Shown here: positions 17,201 through 26,005 of the stretch, one piece after another
Position numbering within the stretch: position 1 is the stretch's first letter
Layout of the letters: the number at the start of each line of letters is the position of its first letter
DNA from: Bacteroidales bacterium
GTDB taxonomy: Bacteria; Bacteroidota; Bacteroidia; Bacteroidales; P3
Direction: 5' to 3'
Length of the DNA stretch: 64,000 bases
Assembly: GCA_017522105.1 (NCBI GenBank)
Contig: JAFXAA010000003.1
Location: 28,340-92,339, forward strand
Made by a program: the position numbers and the translations under genes
The notes under the pieces: model-generated
Databases searched by the model: none
What the model was told of the DNA's origin: nothing
The model's input: the letters and a program-made list of their open reading frames with translations, nothing else

Positions 17201-20200
17201 ATGGAAGATTCTGAGAAAAGATTTGAAAGCGACATAGAAGCCTATCTGCTCAGCGAGGGTGGGTATACAAAAGGCGACCAGAAGACATACGACAAGGCGA
17301 AAGCCATCGATATGGCTACGCTCATCAGTTTTATATTGCAGACCCAGCCGAAGACGTGGCAGAGGTATCAGAACGTGTACGGCGAGAGAGCAGAGAAGCA
17401 GCTGTACACCATCTTTCAACAGAATGTCGCCGACTTCGGGCTGATACACGTTTTGCGCCAAGGCGTGAAAGACCGTGGCATTGAACTTCGATTTGCCTAC
17501 TTCCAACCAGCTTCTCATAAAAACGAAGAGTTGGTGGAGAAATACCAGCAGAACATATTGACCTGTACACGCCAGTTCGCTTACTCGAAGCAAAACCATA
17601 ACACTATCGATATGGTGCTGTCGCTGAACGGCATTCCAGTAGTGGCCATTGAATTGAAGAACCAGTTGAAAGAGCAGAGCGTGGAGAACGGTAAACGCCA
17701 GTGGCGAGAAGACCGCGACCCCAAGGAACCGCTGTTCCATTTCAACAACCGCATACTGGCCTACTTCGCTGCCGACATCTACAACGTCTATATGACCACC
17801 GAATTGAAAGGCGAGGATACATTCTTCCTTCCGTTCAACCAAGGCAGCAACGGAGCTGGCAATATTGGTGACGGAGGCAATCCAAAGAACCCCGACGGCT
17901 ACGCCACCAGTTACCTTTGGGAGCGAGTGCTGAAACGTGATATGCTGCTGGCCATACTGCAACGCTATATCAGCCGTGAGGAAAAAGAGACCATCTTGTT
18001 GGAGAAAGGTAAGAAGGTCAAGAAGAAAAGTGTCAAGATTATCTTCCCCCGATACCACCAGCTCGATGTAGTAGAAAAGCTCGTTGATGATACCCGTAAG
18101 CAGTGCGAGGGCAAGAACTACCTGATACAACATTCGGCTGGCAGTGGTAAGAGCAATTCGATAGCTTGGCTCACCTATCGCCTGGCTTCGCTGCACGACG
18201 AGGAGGACACCGAGATGTTCCAGAGTGTCTTTGTAGTCACTGACCGCCGAGTGCTGAACCGCCAGTTGCAAGAAACCATACTTGGCTTTGACCACAAAAC
18301 TGGTCAGATTGTCACCATAACCGACAAGGATAACTCGACCAAGTTACGCGAAGCCATCAACGACAAGAAGCGTATCATTATCACCACACTTCACCGCTTC
18401 CCACTTATCTACAAAGAGCTTGACGGACACCAAGGCAAGCGTTTCGCTATCATTGTGGACGAAGCCCACAGTTCCCAGAGTGGCAAGAGTGCAGAGAAGC
18501 TGAAAGCTGCCCTTGCTGACACCGACGAGGCACTGAAAGAAATGGCCGAGCTGGAAGGCCGTACCGAAGAGGAGCTGAAAGACGGTATGGACGTAATGAC
18601 CGAGACCCTGCTGACCCAAGGACGGCACAAAAACGAATACTTCTACGCATTCACAGCAACCCCCAAGCCGAAGACTTTGCAGACATTCGGCATCGAGGCT
18701 GGCAAGGGCGAAGACGGTCAGCCACAATACACCGCTTTCCATCACTACTCGATGAGACAGGCCATCGACGAGGGTTTTATCCTCGACGTGTTGCAGTTCT
18801 TCACGCCGATAGAAACCAGCTACAAGGTGGCCAAGACCATTCAGGATAATCCAGAATACGAAGAACCGCCAGCACTAAAGGCTGTGCGCGAATACCACGA
18901 CAATCACCAGTTTGTGATCGAGCAGACAGCAGAGCTGATTGTGGAAAAGTTCAGGGAAATTACGCTGACCAAGATACATGGCAGGGCCAAGGCAATGGTG
19001 GTGTCGCCAAGCAGAGCACACGCCGTGCGCTACTATCTGGCCATAAAGGAATACTGCAAACAGAAAGGCTATACCGATGTGTCGCCATTGGTGGCCTTCA
19101 GTGGTACGGTCAGCTACGCTGGCAAAGAGTATACGGAACCGCAGCTGAACAGCACGGGTGATTTGAAGATTAGCGAGTCGGCATTGCCTATGTACTTTGC
19201 CAGCGATATGTACAATGTGCTGGTAGTGGCCGAGAAATACCAGACAGGATTTGACGAGCCGCTGTTGCACACGATGTTCGTCCTGAAGGGACTGAAAGGC
19301 GTTAAGGCCGTGCAGACACTTTCAAGGCTGAACCGCAGCTGCAAGGATAAGATAGACACATACGTCTTCGATTTCGTCAATTCTGCCGAAAGCATACAGG
19401 CATCGTTCAAGCCGTTCTACGAAGATACGCTGCTGGCCGAGCCAATAGATGTCAATGTGGTATATCGTTACCTGACTGAGTTGAAATCGTATCACCTGTG
19501 GAGCGACGAGGTGGAAGAAGCCGTCTATGCTGTCTATAACGAAAACCAGGACAACAAGACACTAGGCAAACTGTCGAGTGTGCTGAAACCAGTGGTGGAC
19601 GATTTTGGACAGTTAGACGAAGAAGATCGCTTCAAGGTGCGTTTCCTGGTCAAGTCTTTTGTCCGCTTCTACGCATATATGGCTCAGATTGCACGCACTT
19701 TCGACCGCGACCTGTTCAAGACTTACATCTTCTGTGAATACCTCTACAAACTGCTTCCTAAGACACCGCACGAAAAAGTGGATTTGAGTGGCAAGTTGAC
19801 GCTGGAACATCACCTGTTCAAGGTTCAGCCCAGTGGAGCTATACAGCTGAAGCCGACAACCGAGGAAAAGACCATCAAAGGTGAGAAAGGCGGCAAGGGC
19901 AAGAAGGAAGATGAGAAGCGCGACTTGCTGGACAACATTATTGAAAAGATTAACCTGATGTATCAGGGCAACTTTACCGAAGCTGACCGTGTGATTGTGG
20001 AGAGCATTTTCGACCGTTTGCAAGGCTCAGGCAAGACGCTGGCAAAGCAAGCCAAGACCACTGATGTCAATATGTTTGCTCGCAACATCTTCCCGAAGAC
20101 CTTCGACAAGGTGGCCCAGAAGTGTTATACAGAACAAATGGACGCATTCGCCCGTTTGTTTGAAGACCCGCAGTTTTACAAAACCGTTTTGGAAACTACA

Positions 20201-20767
20201 GCGAAGGCTATGTACTTCAAGTTCAAAAACGACGCGGAACAGGCCAAGGTGATACCATACAATGAGGAGGAAGAATCGTCAAATATGCCAATGGCTGCGG
20301 AAGACATCTTTATCTATGGTAGTATTCCTGTTGACCTTCCGAATACAAAAAGAACGGATTTGGTTGGAGAAAAGCTGGATTTGATATTGATGTATGCCAT
20401 CGGGCAACCAAATGCCCGCAAAAAGACGGAAGCAGCAGGAAAAATTGCGTTGGGAATAAAGGAAATCATGTTGGAGAATGAACAGTTGGCGGCATACACG
20501 AGTTTGAAGTATCTTTTGTTTCATTATTGGAGCAATCCAAAAGCTTATCTATTGACAAAGGAACCTTTGTTGGTGGATCCGGACAAGGTGCCATCAGATT
20601 ACCTAAAGAGAATGGAGAAAGATGCAGTAAAATATCTACTTCTGGAATATAGCCCAGACAGTCCATCAAATCTTGGCAATATCGATGTCCTCAAGACACA
20701 GAGAAGAGGTGAAATCAGATATTTGCCTTTTGTAACTACCATTGAAAGTATTGTCAAAGATGAATAG
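17201..20767 (+). CDS. hsdR: type I restriction enzyme, endonuclease/translocase subunit
   Basis: 1188 residues. An N-terminal nuclease domain has a PD-(D/E)xK site at D137 and E151-L-K153 (IDMVLSLNG...AIELKN). The helicase motor has Walker A AGSGKS at 313-318, DEAH at 420-423, FTATPKPKT and a second RecA lobe. A C-terminal helical domain follows. From about base 20260 the base composition becomes AT-rich and the last 170 or so residues (IYGSIPVDLPNTKRT onward) look different in style, perhaps a replaced tail. It overlaps the AbiH gene by 8 bases. It translocates and cuts unmodified DNA. Confidence 0.95.
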   Translation: MEDSEKRFESDIEAYLLSEGGYTKGDQKTYDKAKAIDMATLISFILQTQPKTWQRYQNVYGERAEKQLYTIFQQNVADFGLIHVLRQGVKDRGIELRFAYFQPASHKNEELVEKYQQNILTCTRQFAYSKQNHNTIDMVLSLNGIPVVAIELKNQLKEQSVENGKRQWREDRDPKEPLFHFNNRILAYFAADIYNVYMTTELKGEDTFFLPFNQGSNGAGNIGDGGNPKNPDGYATSYLWERVLKRDMLLAILQRYISREEKETILLEKGKKVKKKSVKIIFPRYHQLDVVEKLVDDTRKQCEGKNYLIQHSAGSGKSNSIAWLTYRLASLHDEEDTEMFQSVFVVTDRRVLNRQLQETILGFDHKTGQIVTITDKDNSTKLREAINDKKRIIITTLHRFPLIYKELDGHQGKRFAIIVDEAHSSQSGKSAEKLKAALADTDEALKEMAELEGRTEEELKDGMDVMTETLLTQGRHKNEYFYAFTATPKPKTLQTFGIEAGKGEDGQPQYTAFHHYSMRQAIDEGFILDVLQFFTPIETSYKVAKTIQDNPEYEEPPALKAVREYHDNHQFVIEQTAELIVEKFREITLTKIHGRAKAMVVSPSRAHAVRYYLAIKEYCKQKGYTDVSPLVAFSGTVSYAGKEYTEPQLNSTGDLKISESALPMYFASDMYNVLVVAEKYQTGFDEPLLHTMFVLKGLKGVKAVQTLSRLNRSCKDKIDTYVFDFVNSAESIQASFKPFYEDTLLAEPIDVNVVYRYLTELKSYHLWSDEVEEAVYAVYNENQDNKTLGKLSSVLKPVVDDFGQLDEEDRFKVRFLVKSFVRFYAYMAQIARTFDRDLFKTYIFCEYLYKLLPKTPHEKVDLSGKLTLEHHLFKVQPSGAIQLKPTTEEKTIKGEKGGKGKKEDEKRDLLDNIIEKINLMYQGNFTEADRVIVESIFDRLQGSGKTLAKQAKTTDVNMFARNIFPKTFDKVAQKCYTEQMDAFARLFEDPQFYKTVLETTAKAMYFKFKNDAEQAKVIPYNEEEESSNMPMAAEDIFIYGSIPVDLPNTKRTDLVGEKLDLILMYAIGQPNARKKTEAAGKIALGIKEIMLENEQLAAYTSLKYLLFHYWSNPKAYLLTKEPLLVDPDKVPSDYLKRMEKDAVKYLLLEYSPDSPSNLGNIDVLKTQRRGEIRYLPFVTTIESIVKDE

Positions 20768-22019
20768 GCTTGTACTCATAGGCAACGGCTTCGACTTGGC
20801 TCATGGTCTCAAAACCAAATATGAGCACTTCATAGATTGGTATTGGGAAGAATGGGGTAATCGATTGATGGTCGGTAAGAAATATAAATACGAAGATGAG
20901 TTTTGCTTGTTTGAATTACGAGATAAGGTTGGCATCGGTAATTGGTACTTGGTACGTGATTGGTATTTCCAAGATATAAAGTTGAATGCTAAGGAATTCG
21001 TACAAAGGGCAAAAAATGACACAAACTTGTGCATATTTAATTACAAAAGCCCTTTCTTTGAGCAAATCAACAAAAGCATAGAGGACAAGGGATGGGTGGA
21101 TATAGAGAACGAATATTATCTTTTACTGAAAAGATATGCCATAGAAAAACCCTCAAAAAATGACGTTATAAACCTAAACAAACAATTACATTTTTTGCAG
21201 GACAAATTAATTGAGTACTTAAGTGAGATTAATGAACAAGACAAAAATACCATAGATAAAATCAAAGAAAAAATCTTTGCACCAATTAATTCTTCTGATG
21301 TAGCCGTTGGAGCAACGAAAGTTTTAAATGAATATGTGGATTGGTGTATGGGGCTGCAGCATGGCGAATTGGAAAGGAAATTGAAAGAATATGGTATTGA
21401 TAGTGATCGTAGTTTTATTTATTTAAACGAGGTTGATGAATATTGGCAAAACCGCACCAGTTTTGTTGACTATCCTAGAGTGTTTAGATTACCCGATAAT
21501 ATAATGCTCCTGAACTTCAACTACACTAATACCGCAATGCAGTACATGCCATTGGAAGGACAAATATTTTTCCTCAACCATATTCATGGAGAGGTATCAA
21601 ATCCTCAAAATGTCATTTTCGGCTATGGTGATGAATTGGATGATGACTACAAGGCTATCCAAAATATTAATGACAATGATTATCTTAAAAATGTCAAGTC
21701 AATACGGTATTTAGAATCATGCAAATATAGAAGTGTATTGTCATTTATAGACTCTGCCCCATTTCAAGTTTGTATTATGGGGCATTCTTGCGGCAACAGC
21801 GACCGAACTCTACTTAACACACTTTTTGAGCATAGGAATTGTATCTCTATCAAGCCTTACTATTACATAAAAGAAAACGGAGATGACAATTATTTAGAAC
21901 TGGTACAAAACATCAGTCGTAACTTTACTGACATGAAACTTTTCCGCGACAGAGTAGTTAACAAAGAATATTGCGAACCACTTACGCATAAAAAAAAACA
22001 ACTAAATTTGATGGTTTGA
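20760..22019 (+). CDS. AbiH family phage abortive-infection protein
   Basis: 419 residues from the ATG at 20760 (ATGAATAG, overlapping the hsdR stop). A start six codons earlier is possible, but MNRLVLIGNGFDLAHGLKTKYEHF is the canonical AbiH opening. Other family features are WYWEEW, a middle coiled region (NKQLHFLQDKLIEYLSEINEQDKNTIDKIKEKIF), ILNFNYTNTA-like NFNYTNT and IHGEVSNPQNVIFGYGDE near residue 280, and IMGHSCGNSDRTLL near 345. In lactococcal AbiH the protein aborts phage infection by an unknown mechanism. It is AT-rich compared with hsdR. The stop-start overlap argues for co-translation with the restriction subunit. Confidence 0.88.
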   Translation: MNRLVLIGNGFDLAHGLKTKYEHFIDWYWEEWGNRLMVGKKYKYEDEFCLFELRDKVGIGNWYLVRDWYFQDIKLNAKEFVQRAKNDTNLCIFNYKSPFFEQINKSIEDKGWVDIENEYYLLLKRYAIEKPSKNDVINLNKQLHFLQDKLIEYLSEINEQDKNTIDKIKEKIFAPINSSDVAVGATKVLNEYVDWCMGLQHGELERKLKEYGIDSDRSFIYLNEVDEYWQNRTSFVDYPRVFRLPDNIMLLNFNYTNTAMQYMPLEGQIFFLNHIHGEVSNPQNVIFGYGDELDDDYKAIQNINDNDYLKNVKSIRYLESCKYRSVLSFIDSAPFQVCIMGHSCGNSDRTLLNTLFEHRNCISIKPYYYIKENGDDNYLELVQNISRNFTDMKLFRDRVVNKEYCEPLTHKKKQLNLMV

Positions 22020-22044
22020 CAAGACGGCAAAACCGATACACACA

Positions 22045-22785
22045 ATGAAATACAAAAAGCATATATTTTATTGGTTATTCCCCTTTGTTTTGATGCTCGT
22101 CGCTTGTTCGCGAGAAGATGTGGTATTTGATAGCATTGATTCGTCGCCAACACCTAATAACAATGAAGAACCAGAAGTGATGTATGGTTGCAACCTATTA
22201 AAAAACGGTGGTTTGGAGGATTGGGAAGTAGTGCCTATCGGAATGTATGATTACATTATTGACTGGCTTCCTCATAATAATGGAAATGTGAAGATGGAGT
22301 GGGTAACAGTATGTGAAGGCAAGCGTTCGGCCAAAATGAAGTCTTTGAAAACTGGTTCATCTGCTCGTGTGGATCAGTGTATACCGGTAATACCTGGTGA
22401 TAGAATAAGAATTCGGTTTAATTATTTTGTGGAACAATGGAAAACAAATGGAGCGAGAACATATTGCTATTTTAGAACCAAAGCCGTTGAGTCATCAACT
22501 ATTCCGACAGATGAACTGAAGGCGTTTTATAGTGACAATGATTATTATGTCATTAGGGGTGGCGGATATGGTATCAAGTATCTTCCCCATAGCACAGGTA
22601 TTTGGCAAACATTTGATGAAACTATTGTGGTTCCACCAACGGCAAATTATTTTGTTTTTGGGGTAAATAGCTATTACGGTACAACAATATATATTGATGA
22701 TTGCTATGTCGGTGGGGAAATCAGGCACAGTGATTATTCTGCCAGGGATGACTTATCAAACGAAAAACAGGAAGAATCTAGGTGA
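22045..22785 (+). CDS. putative lipoprotein with a carbohydrate-binding-like (jelly-roll) domain
   Basis: 246 residues. MKYKKHIFYWLFPFVLMLVACS is a lipoprotein signal with its cysteine near residue 21. The mature part opens with NLLKNGGLEDWE, the typical start of CBM4/9-like jelly rolls, and continues in beta-rich sequence (RIRIRFNYFVEQW, IYIDDCYVGG). By family it binds sugars or glycans at the cell surface. It follows AbiH by 25 bases with no visible terminator, so it may be read from the defence operon. A lipoprotein is an odd member there and it may simply be a neighbour. Confidence 0.7.
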   Translation: MKYKKHIFYWLFPFVLMLVACSREDVVFDSIDSSPTPNNNEEPEVMYGCNLLKNGGLEDWEVVPIGMYDYIIDWLPHNNGNVKMEWVTVCEGKRSAKMKSLKTGSSARVDQCIPVIPGDRIRIRFNYFVEQWKTNGARTYCYFRTKAVESSTIPTDELKAFYSDNDYYVIRGGGYGIKYLPHSTGIWQTFDETIVVPPTANYFVFGVNSYYGTTIYIDDCYVGGEIRHSDYSARDDLSNEKQEESR

Positions 22786-22904
22786 GAATGTGTTAATGTG
22801 TGATTGCGTTTGCTCGGCAAGTCATGTCTCCCACGGAGCCATGCAGAGTGTGTAAATGTATGAATGTGTAAATCATAGAATATGTAAATGCGTTAGTCTG
22901 TAAT

Positions 22905-22935
22905 TTTGACATTTGAAATAAAACCCGTATCTTTG
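22905..22935 (+). promoter_or_regulatory. promoter of the second fic gene
   Basis: TTTG at 22905-22908 and TATCTTTG at 22928-22935 are 19 bases apart. The fic start is 59 bases downstream. Confidence 0.75.
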
Positions 22936-22994
22936 CATCCGGAAACAATCATAGGGCGGACATAAAACAATACAGAAAGATAGTTGGACTAAAT

Positions 22995-23999
22995 ATGACG
23001 GAATTACCAAGGAAATACAATCAGGCTGACGAGAACAACCGAAAGATTTCTGCTTATCGGCCTCTGCCACCAGAGACGCTGAATTCGCTACGTGAATACT
23101 ACCGTGTGGGGCTGACCTATACCAGTAACGCACTGGAAGGAAACAGTCTGACGGAGTCGGAGACCAAGGTTGTCATCGAGGATGGACTGACAATAGAGGG
23201 CAAGCCTCTGCGCGACCACTACGAAGCTGTTGGTCACGCCAAGGCGTATGACTATATCTACAGTATCACCGAGAATGAAAAGCTGTGTGAGGAAGATATC
23301 ATCACTCTGCATCGTCTGTTCTACCAACAGATAAATGCTGAGGAAGCTGGACGTTACCGCACAGTGAAGGTGTATATCAGCGGCAGTCGCTATGCTGTGG
23401 CTGCAGTATCGAAAATTTCCGCAGAGATGCAGAAGCTTGTCAAGTGGTACAACGATAACGAGAAAAAGCTGCACCCTGTAGAACTGGCTGCTATGCTGCA
23501 CCAACGTTTCGTTTTCATTCACCCATTTGTTGATGGCAACGGACGTGTGGCACGTTTGCTTATGAACCTTTCACTGCTGCGCAACGGATATACCATTGCC
23601 ATCATTCCTGCTATTCTCCGCCACGAGTATATCCATTCGCTCGAAATGGCACATGTTAGCCCAGAAGTATTCACCGACTTTATTGCCGACCGTATAATCG
23701 CTACCCAGCTCGACCTGCTCCGACTGATGGGAGACGGGGATGATACTGTAAATGATACTGTAAATGATACTGTAAAACGTGTCGATACACCTCGGCTTTC
23801 CAAGACAGAGCAAGCTGTGTTGGCGGCTATCGGCATGCATCCAGACTATTCCTATGAACAGTTGGCGGCAGTGTGCGGTGTTTCGCGTCCCACGATTGCA
23901 AGGACGATAAAGACTTTACAAGCCTGCAACTGCATCCGCCGTATAGGTTCTGACAAGAAAGGCCGCTGGGAAATCATTAACGAATCAAGAATCTCATAA
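22995..23999 (+). CDS. Fic family protein with inhibitory helix and C-terminal winged helix
   Basis: 334 residues, full length. The N-terminal inhibitory motif S-x3-E-G-N is at S44-E48-G49-N50 (TSNALEGN). The active site HPFVDGNGR begins at H176. A C-terminal winged helix (SYEQLAAVCGVSRPTIARTIKTLQ) ends KKGRWEII, close to the end of the truncated Fic at 11.5 kb. Fic enzymes transfer AMP or similar groups to proteins; the in-chain helix makes this class II (self-restrained). The linker before the winged helix holds three DTVN units made by a 12-base tandem repeat. It has its own promoter and closes the accessory block. Confidence 0.9.
   Translation: MTELPRKYNQADENNRKISAYRPLPPETLNSLREYYRVGLTYTSNALEGNSLTESETKVVIEDGLTIEGKPLRDHYEAVGHAKAYDYIYSITENEKLCEEDIITLHRLFYQQINAEEAGRYRTVKVYISGSRYAVAAVSKISAEMQKLVKWYNDNEKKLHPVELAAMLHQRFVFIHPFVDGNGRVARLLMNLSLLRNGYTIAIIPAILRHEYIHSLEMAHVSPEVFTDFIADRIIATQLDLLRLMGDGDDTVNDTVNDTVKRVDTPRLSKTEQAVLAAIGMHPDYSYEQLAAVCGVSRPTIARTIKTLQACNCIRRIGSDKKGRWEIINESRIS
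23740..23776. repeat. 12-base in-frame tandem repeat in fic
   Basis: GATACTGTAAAT occurs twice and is followed by GATACTGTAAAA, encoding DTVN DTVN DTVK. Changes in copy number would lengthen or shorten the linker without breaking the frame. Confidence 0.85.
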
Positions 24000-24400
24000 G
24001 GGCAACACGACAATGCGTTAATGTGAGGGTATTGGGCAGTTGCTCTCCGCTCTCCGCTTTCAACTCCCCACTATTGTTCAGGTCCGCTCTAACTCCGGTC
24101 TAACTCCGCTCCAGGTCCGCTCGAAAATTGCTCCGCTCGGATGGCGAAAATGGCGGTGCCGGGATGGTGGGTGTCGCTGAAGCGGGTGGGGGAGTACTGT
24201 AAGTGGAAAGTGGAAAGTTGAAAGTTGGAGGTGTTTTGGGTGCGACAGCCTCACTTTCCACATGCTTTTCCATTGCTGCTTGCAATATTTTTTGCAAACT
24301 TTCGTTAAAAAGATGTCACTGATAAGGAATAACCACGACAACCACCATAAAACTTAAAACTTTAAACCATAAACTTAAAATCTTAAACTTTAAACCTTAT
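24000..24400. other. gene-free junction rich in degenerate repeats
   Basis: No convincing gene. It holds CTCCGCT/CTCCGGT-type words at 24040-24120, GAAAGTGGAAAGTTG words at 24190-24230, and the heptamer array at 24346-24400. It is the right border of the accessory block. Confidence 0.5.
24346..24400. repeat. 7-base repeat array directly before deoD
   Basis: Units such as ACTTAAA ACTTTAA ACCATAA ACTTAAA ATCTTAA ACTTTAA ACCTTAT run right up to the deoD ATG, so they occupy the whole ribosome-binding region. Confidence 0.8.
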
Positions 24401-25114
24401 ATGAACAACACCCCCACTCCTCACATCGGCGCACGGAAAGGCGAGATTGCCGACATCGTCATCATGGCGGGCGACCCGCTGCGCGTCAAGTTCATGGCCG
24501 AGAACTACCTGGAGAACCCCGTGCTTTTCAACCAGGTACGCGGCATGCTGGGCTACACCGGCATGCGCGACGGTCGCCGTATCAGCGTCATGGGCCACGG
24601 CATGGGCGGCCCCTCGATAGGCATCTACACCTACGAGCTGTACAACTTCTACGACGTGCAGACCATCATCCGCGTGGGCTCCGCCGGCTCCATCCAGGAG
24701 GACCTCCACGTCGGCGACCTCGTCATCGCCACCGGCGCCTGCACCAACTCCAACTACGCCGCGCAGTACGAGCTGCCCGGCACCTTCGCCCCCATCGCCG
24801 ACTTCCAGCTCGCCCGCCGCGCCGTGGAGGCCTGCGAACGCATGGGCTACCGCCACCGCGTGGGCAACGTGCTCTCGTCCGACATGTTCTACGCCGCCAA
24901 CGCCCACAACGACCGCTGGCAGCGCATGGGCGTGCTGGCCGTGGAGATGGAGATTGCGCAGCTCTACATGAATGCGGCCTACGCCAAAAAGAAGGCCCTC
25001 GGCATCTGCACCGTCTCCGACCACCTGATCACCGGCGAAGCCACCACCGCCGAGCAGCGCCAGACCACCTTCACCAAGATGATGGACGTGGCGTTTGAGA
25101 TAGTTAGGAGTTAA
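24401..25114 (+). CDS. deoD: purine-nucleoside phosphorylase
   Basis: 237 residues, the normal DeoD length. Landmarks are the N-terminal HIGARKGEIADIVIMAGDPLR phosphate-binding strand, GHGMGGPSIGIYTYEL, RVGSAGSIQ, and VEMEIAQLY with the purine and ribose contacts. SDHLITGE is the catalytic Asp loop. The hexameric cytoplasmic enzyme splits purine (deoxy)nucleosides with phosphate for salvage. The start is the ATG that touches the heptamer array; no Shine-Dalgarno site is present. Confidence 0.95.
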   Translation: MNNTPTPHIGARKGEIADIVIMAGDPLRVKFMAENYLENPVLFNQVRGMLGYTGMRDGRRISVMGHGMGGPSIGIYTYELYNFYDVQTIIRVGSAGSIQEDLHVGDLVIATGACTNSNYAAQYELPGTFAPIADFQLARRAVEACERMGYRHRVGNVLSSDMFYAANAHNDRWQRMGVLAVEMEIAQLYMNAAYAKKKALGICTVSDHLITGEATTAEQRQTTFTKMMDVAFEIVRS

Positions 25115-25215
25115 GAGTTATGAGTTTTTGATTAAAAAAAACATCAATTTGTATAATAATTTAGTTAATTTTACGTTAATCGGGCAAATTGTTTAACTTC
25201 TAAAACTATATCATT

Positions 25216-25947
25216 ATGAAGATTTGCAACAAGATGTTTGCCGAATGTCTGGGTACATTCGTGCTGGTGCTCGGCGGCTGCGGTACCGCGCTGTTCGGAC
25301 ACGTAGGTTTCCTCGGTGTGGCCATCGCCTTCGGCCTCACTGTCATTGCCATGGCCTACGGCGTGGGCCACATCAGCAGCGCCCACCTCAACCCCGCCGT
25401 CTCGTTTGGTGTGTGGATTAACGGCCGTATGTCGTTGAAAGACATGCTTCTCTACTGGGTGAGCCAGTGCGTCGGCGCCATCATCGCCGGTGCTGTGCTG
25501 CTCTGCATCTGGAATGCCGCCGGCATGGGCCAGACGGGTGTCTTCGCCGCCAACGGCTACGGCGCTGAGTTCGCCGCCGCCACGGGCAATCCCGACTATC
25601 TGAGCGTCAGCATGTGGGGTGCCTTCCTCGTCGAGGCCCTGCTGACCTTCGTCTTCCTGATGGTCATCCTCGGTGTCACCGACGACCGCCACGCCAACGG
25701 CAAGTTCGGCGGCCTGGCCATCGGTCTCACCCTGGTGCTCATCCACCTTGTGAGTATCCCGCTGACCAACACCAGCGTCAACCCCGCTCGCTCGCTGAGC
25801 CAGGCCCTCTTCAGCAACGCTGACGGCTGGAGCGCCTGCAGCCAGCTGTGGCTCTTCATCGTGGCCCCGCTCGTGGGCGCCGCCCTCGCCGGCCTGGCCT
25901 ACAAGTGCCTCGGCGGTTGCTGCTGCAAGAGCTGCAAGAAAGACTGA
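25216..25947 (+). CDS. aqpZ: aquaporin Z-like MIP channel
   Basis: 243 residues with six membrane helices and two half-helices carrying NPA motifs (HLNPAVSFGVW near residue 63, VNPARSLSQALF near 193). AECLGTFVLVLGGCG and YGVGHISSAHLNPA match water-specific AqpZ more than glycerol channels. The C terminus is a cysteine cluster (GGCCCKSCKKD), which is not usual and might bind metal or cross-link; that is inference. Single gene, closed by a strong terminator. Confidence 0.92.
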   Translation: MKICNKMFAECLGTFVLVLGGCGTALFGHVGFLGVAIAFGLTVIAMAYGVGHISSAHLNPAVSFGVWINGRMSLKDMLLYWVSQCVGAIIAGAVLLCIWNAAGMGQTGVFAANGYGAEFAAATGNPDYLSVSMWGAFLVEALLTFVFLMVILGVTDDRHANGKFGGLAIGLTLVLIHLVSIPLTNTSVNPARSLSQALFSNADGWSACSQLWLFIVAPLVGAALAGLAYKCLGGCCCKSCKKD

Positions 25948-25970
25948 CCTGTGGTTTTGTGACCACTAAG

Positions 25971-26005
25971 AGCGGCTCGCGCCTTTGGCGCGGGCCGCTT
26001 CTTTT
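25971..26005 (+). terminator. aqpZ terminator
   Basis: The GC-rich stem AGCGGCTCGCGCC / GCGCGGGCCGCT with loop TTTG is followed by TTCTTTT. Confidence 0.85.

Noticed and set aside
22786-22904. Possible small gene between the lipoprotein and the second fic gene
   Set aside because: Only repeat-like words (AATGTGTTAATG, GTGTAAATG) and the fic promoter are present.
10800-24000. Prophage or integrative conjugative element
   Set aside because: No integrase, structural, relaxase or conjugation genes were seen; the block is better described as a defence island.
24078-24341. Small minus-strand frames before deoD
   Set aside because: Some residues look helical (QKILQAAMEKHVES), but most of the frame is translated repeat words and no start context or family was found.
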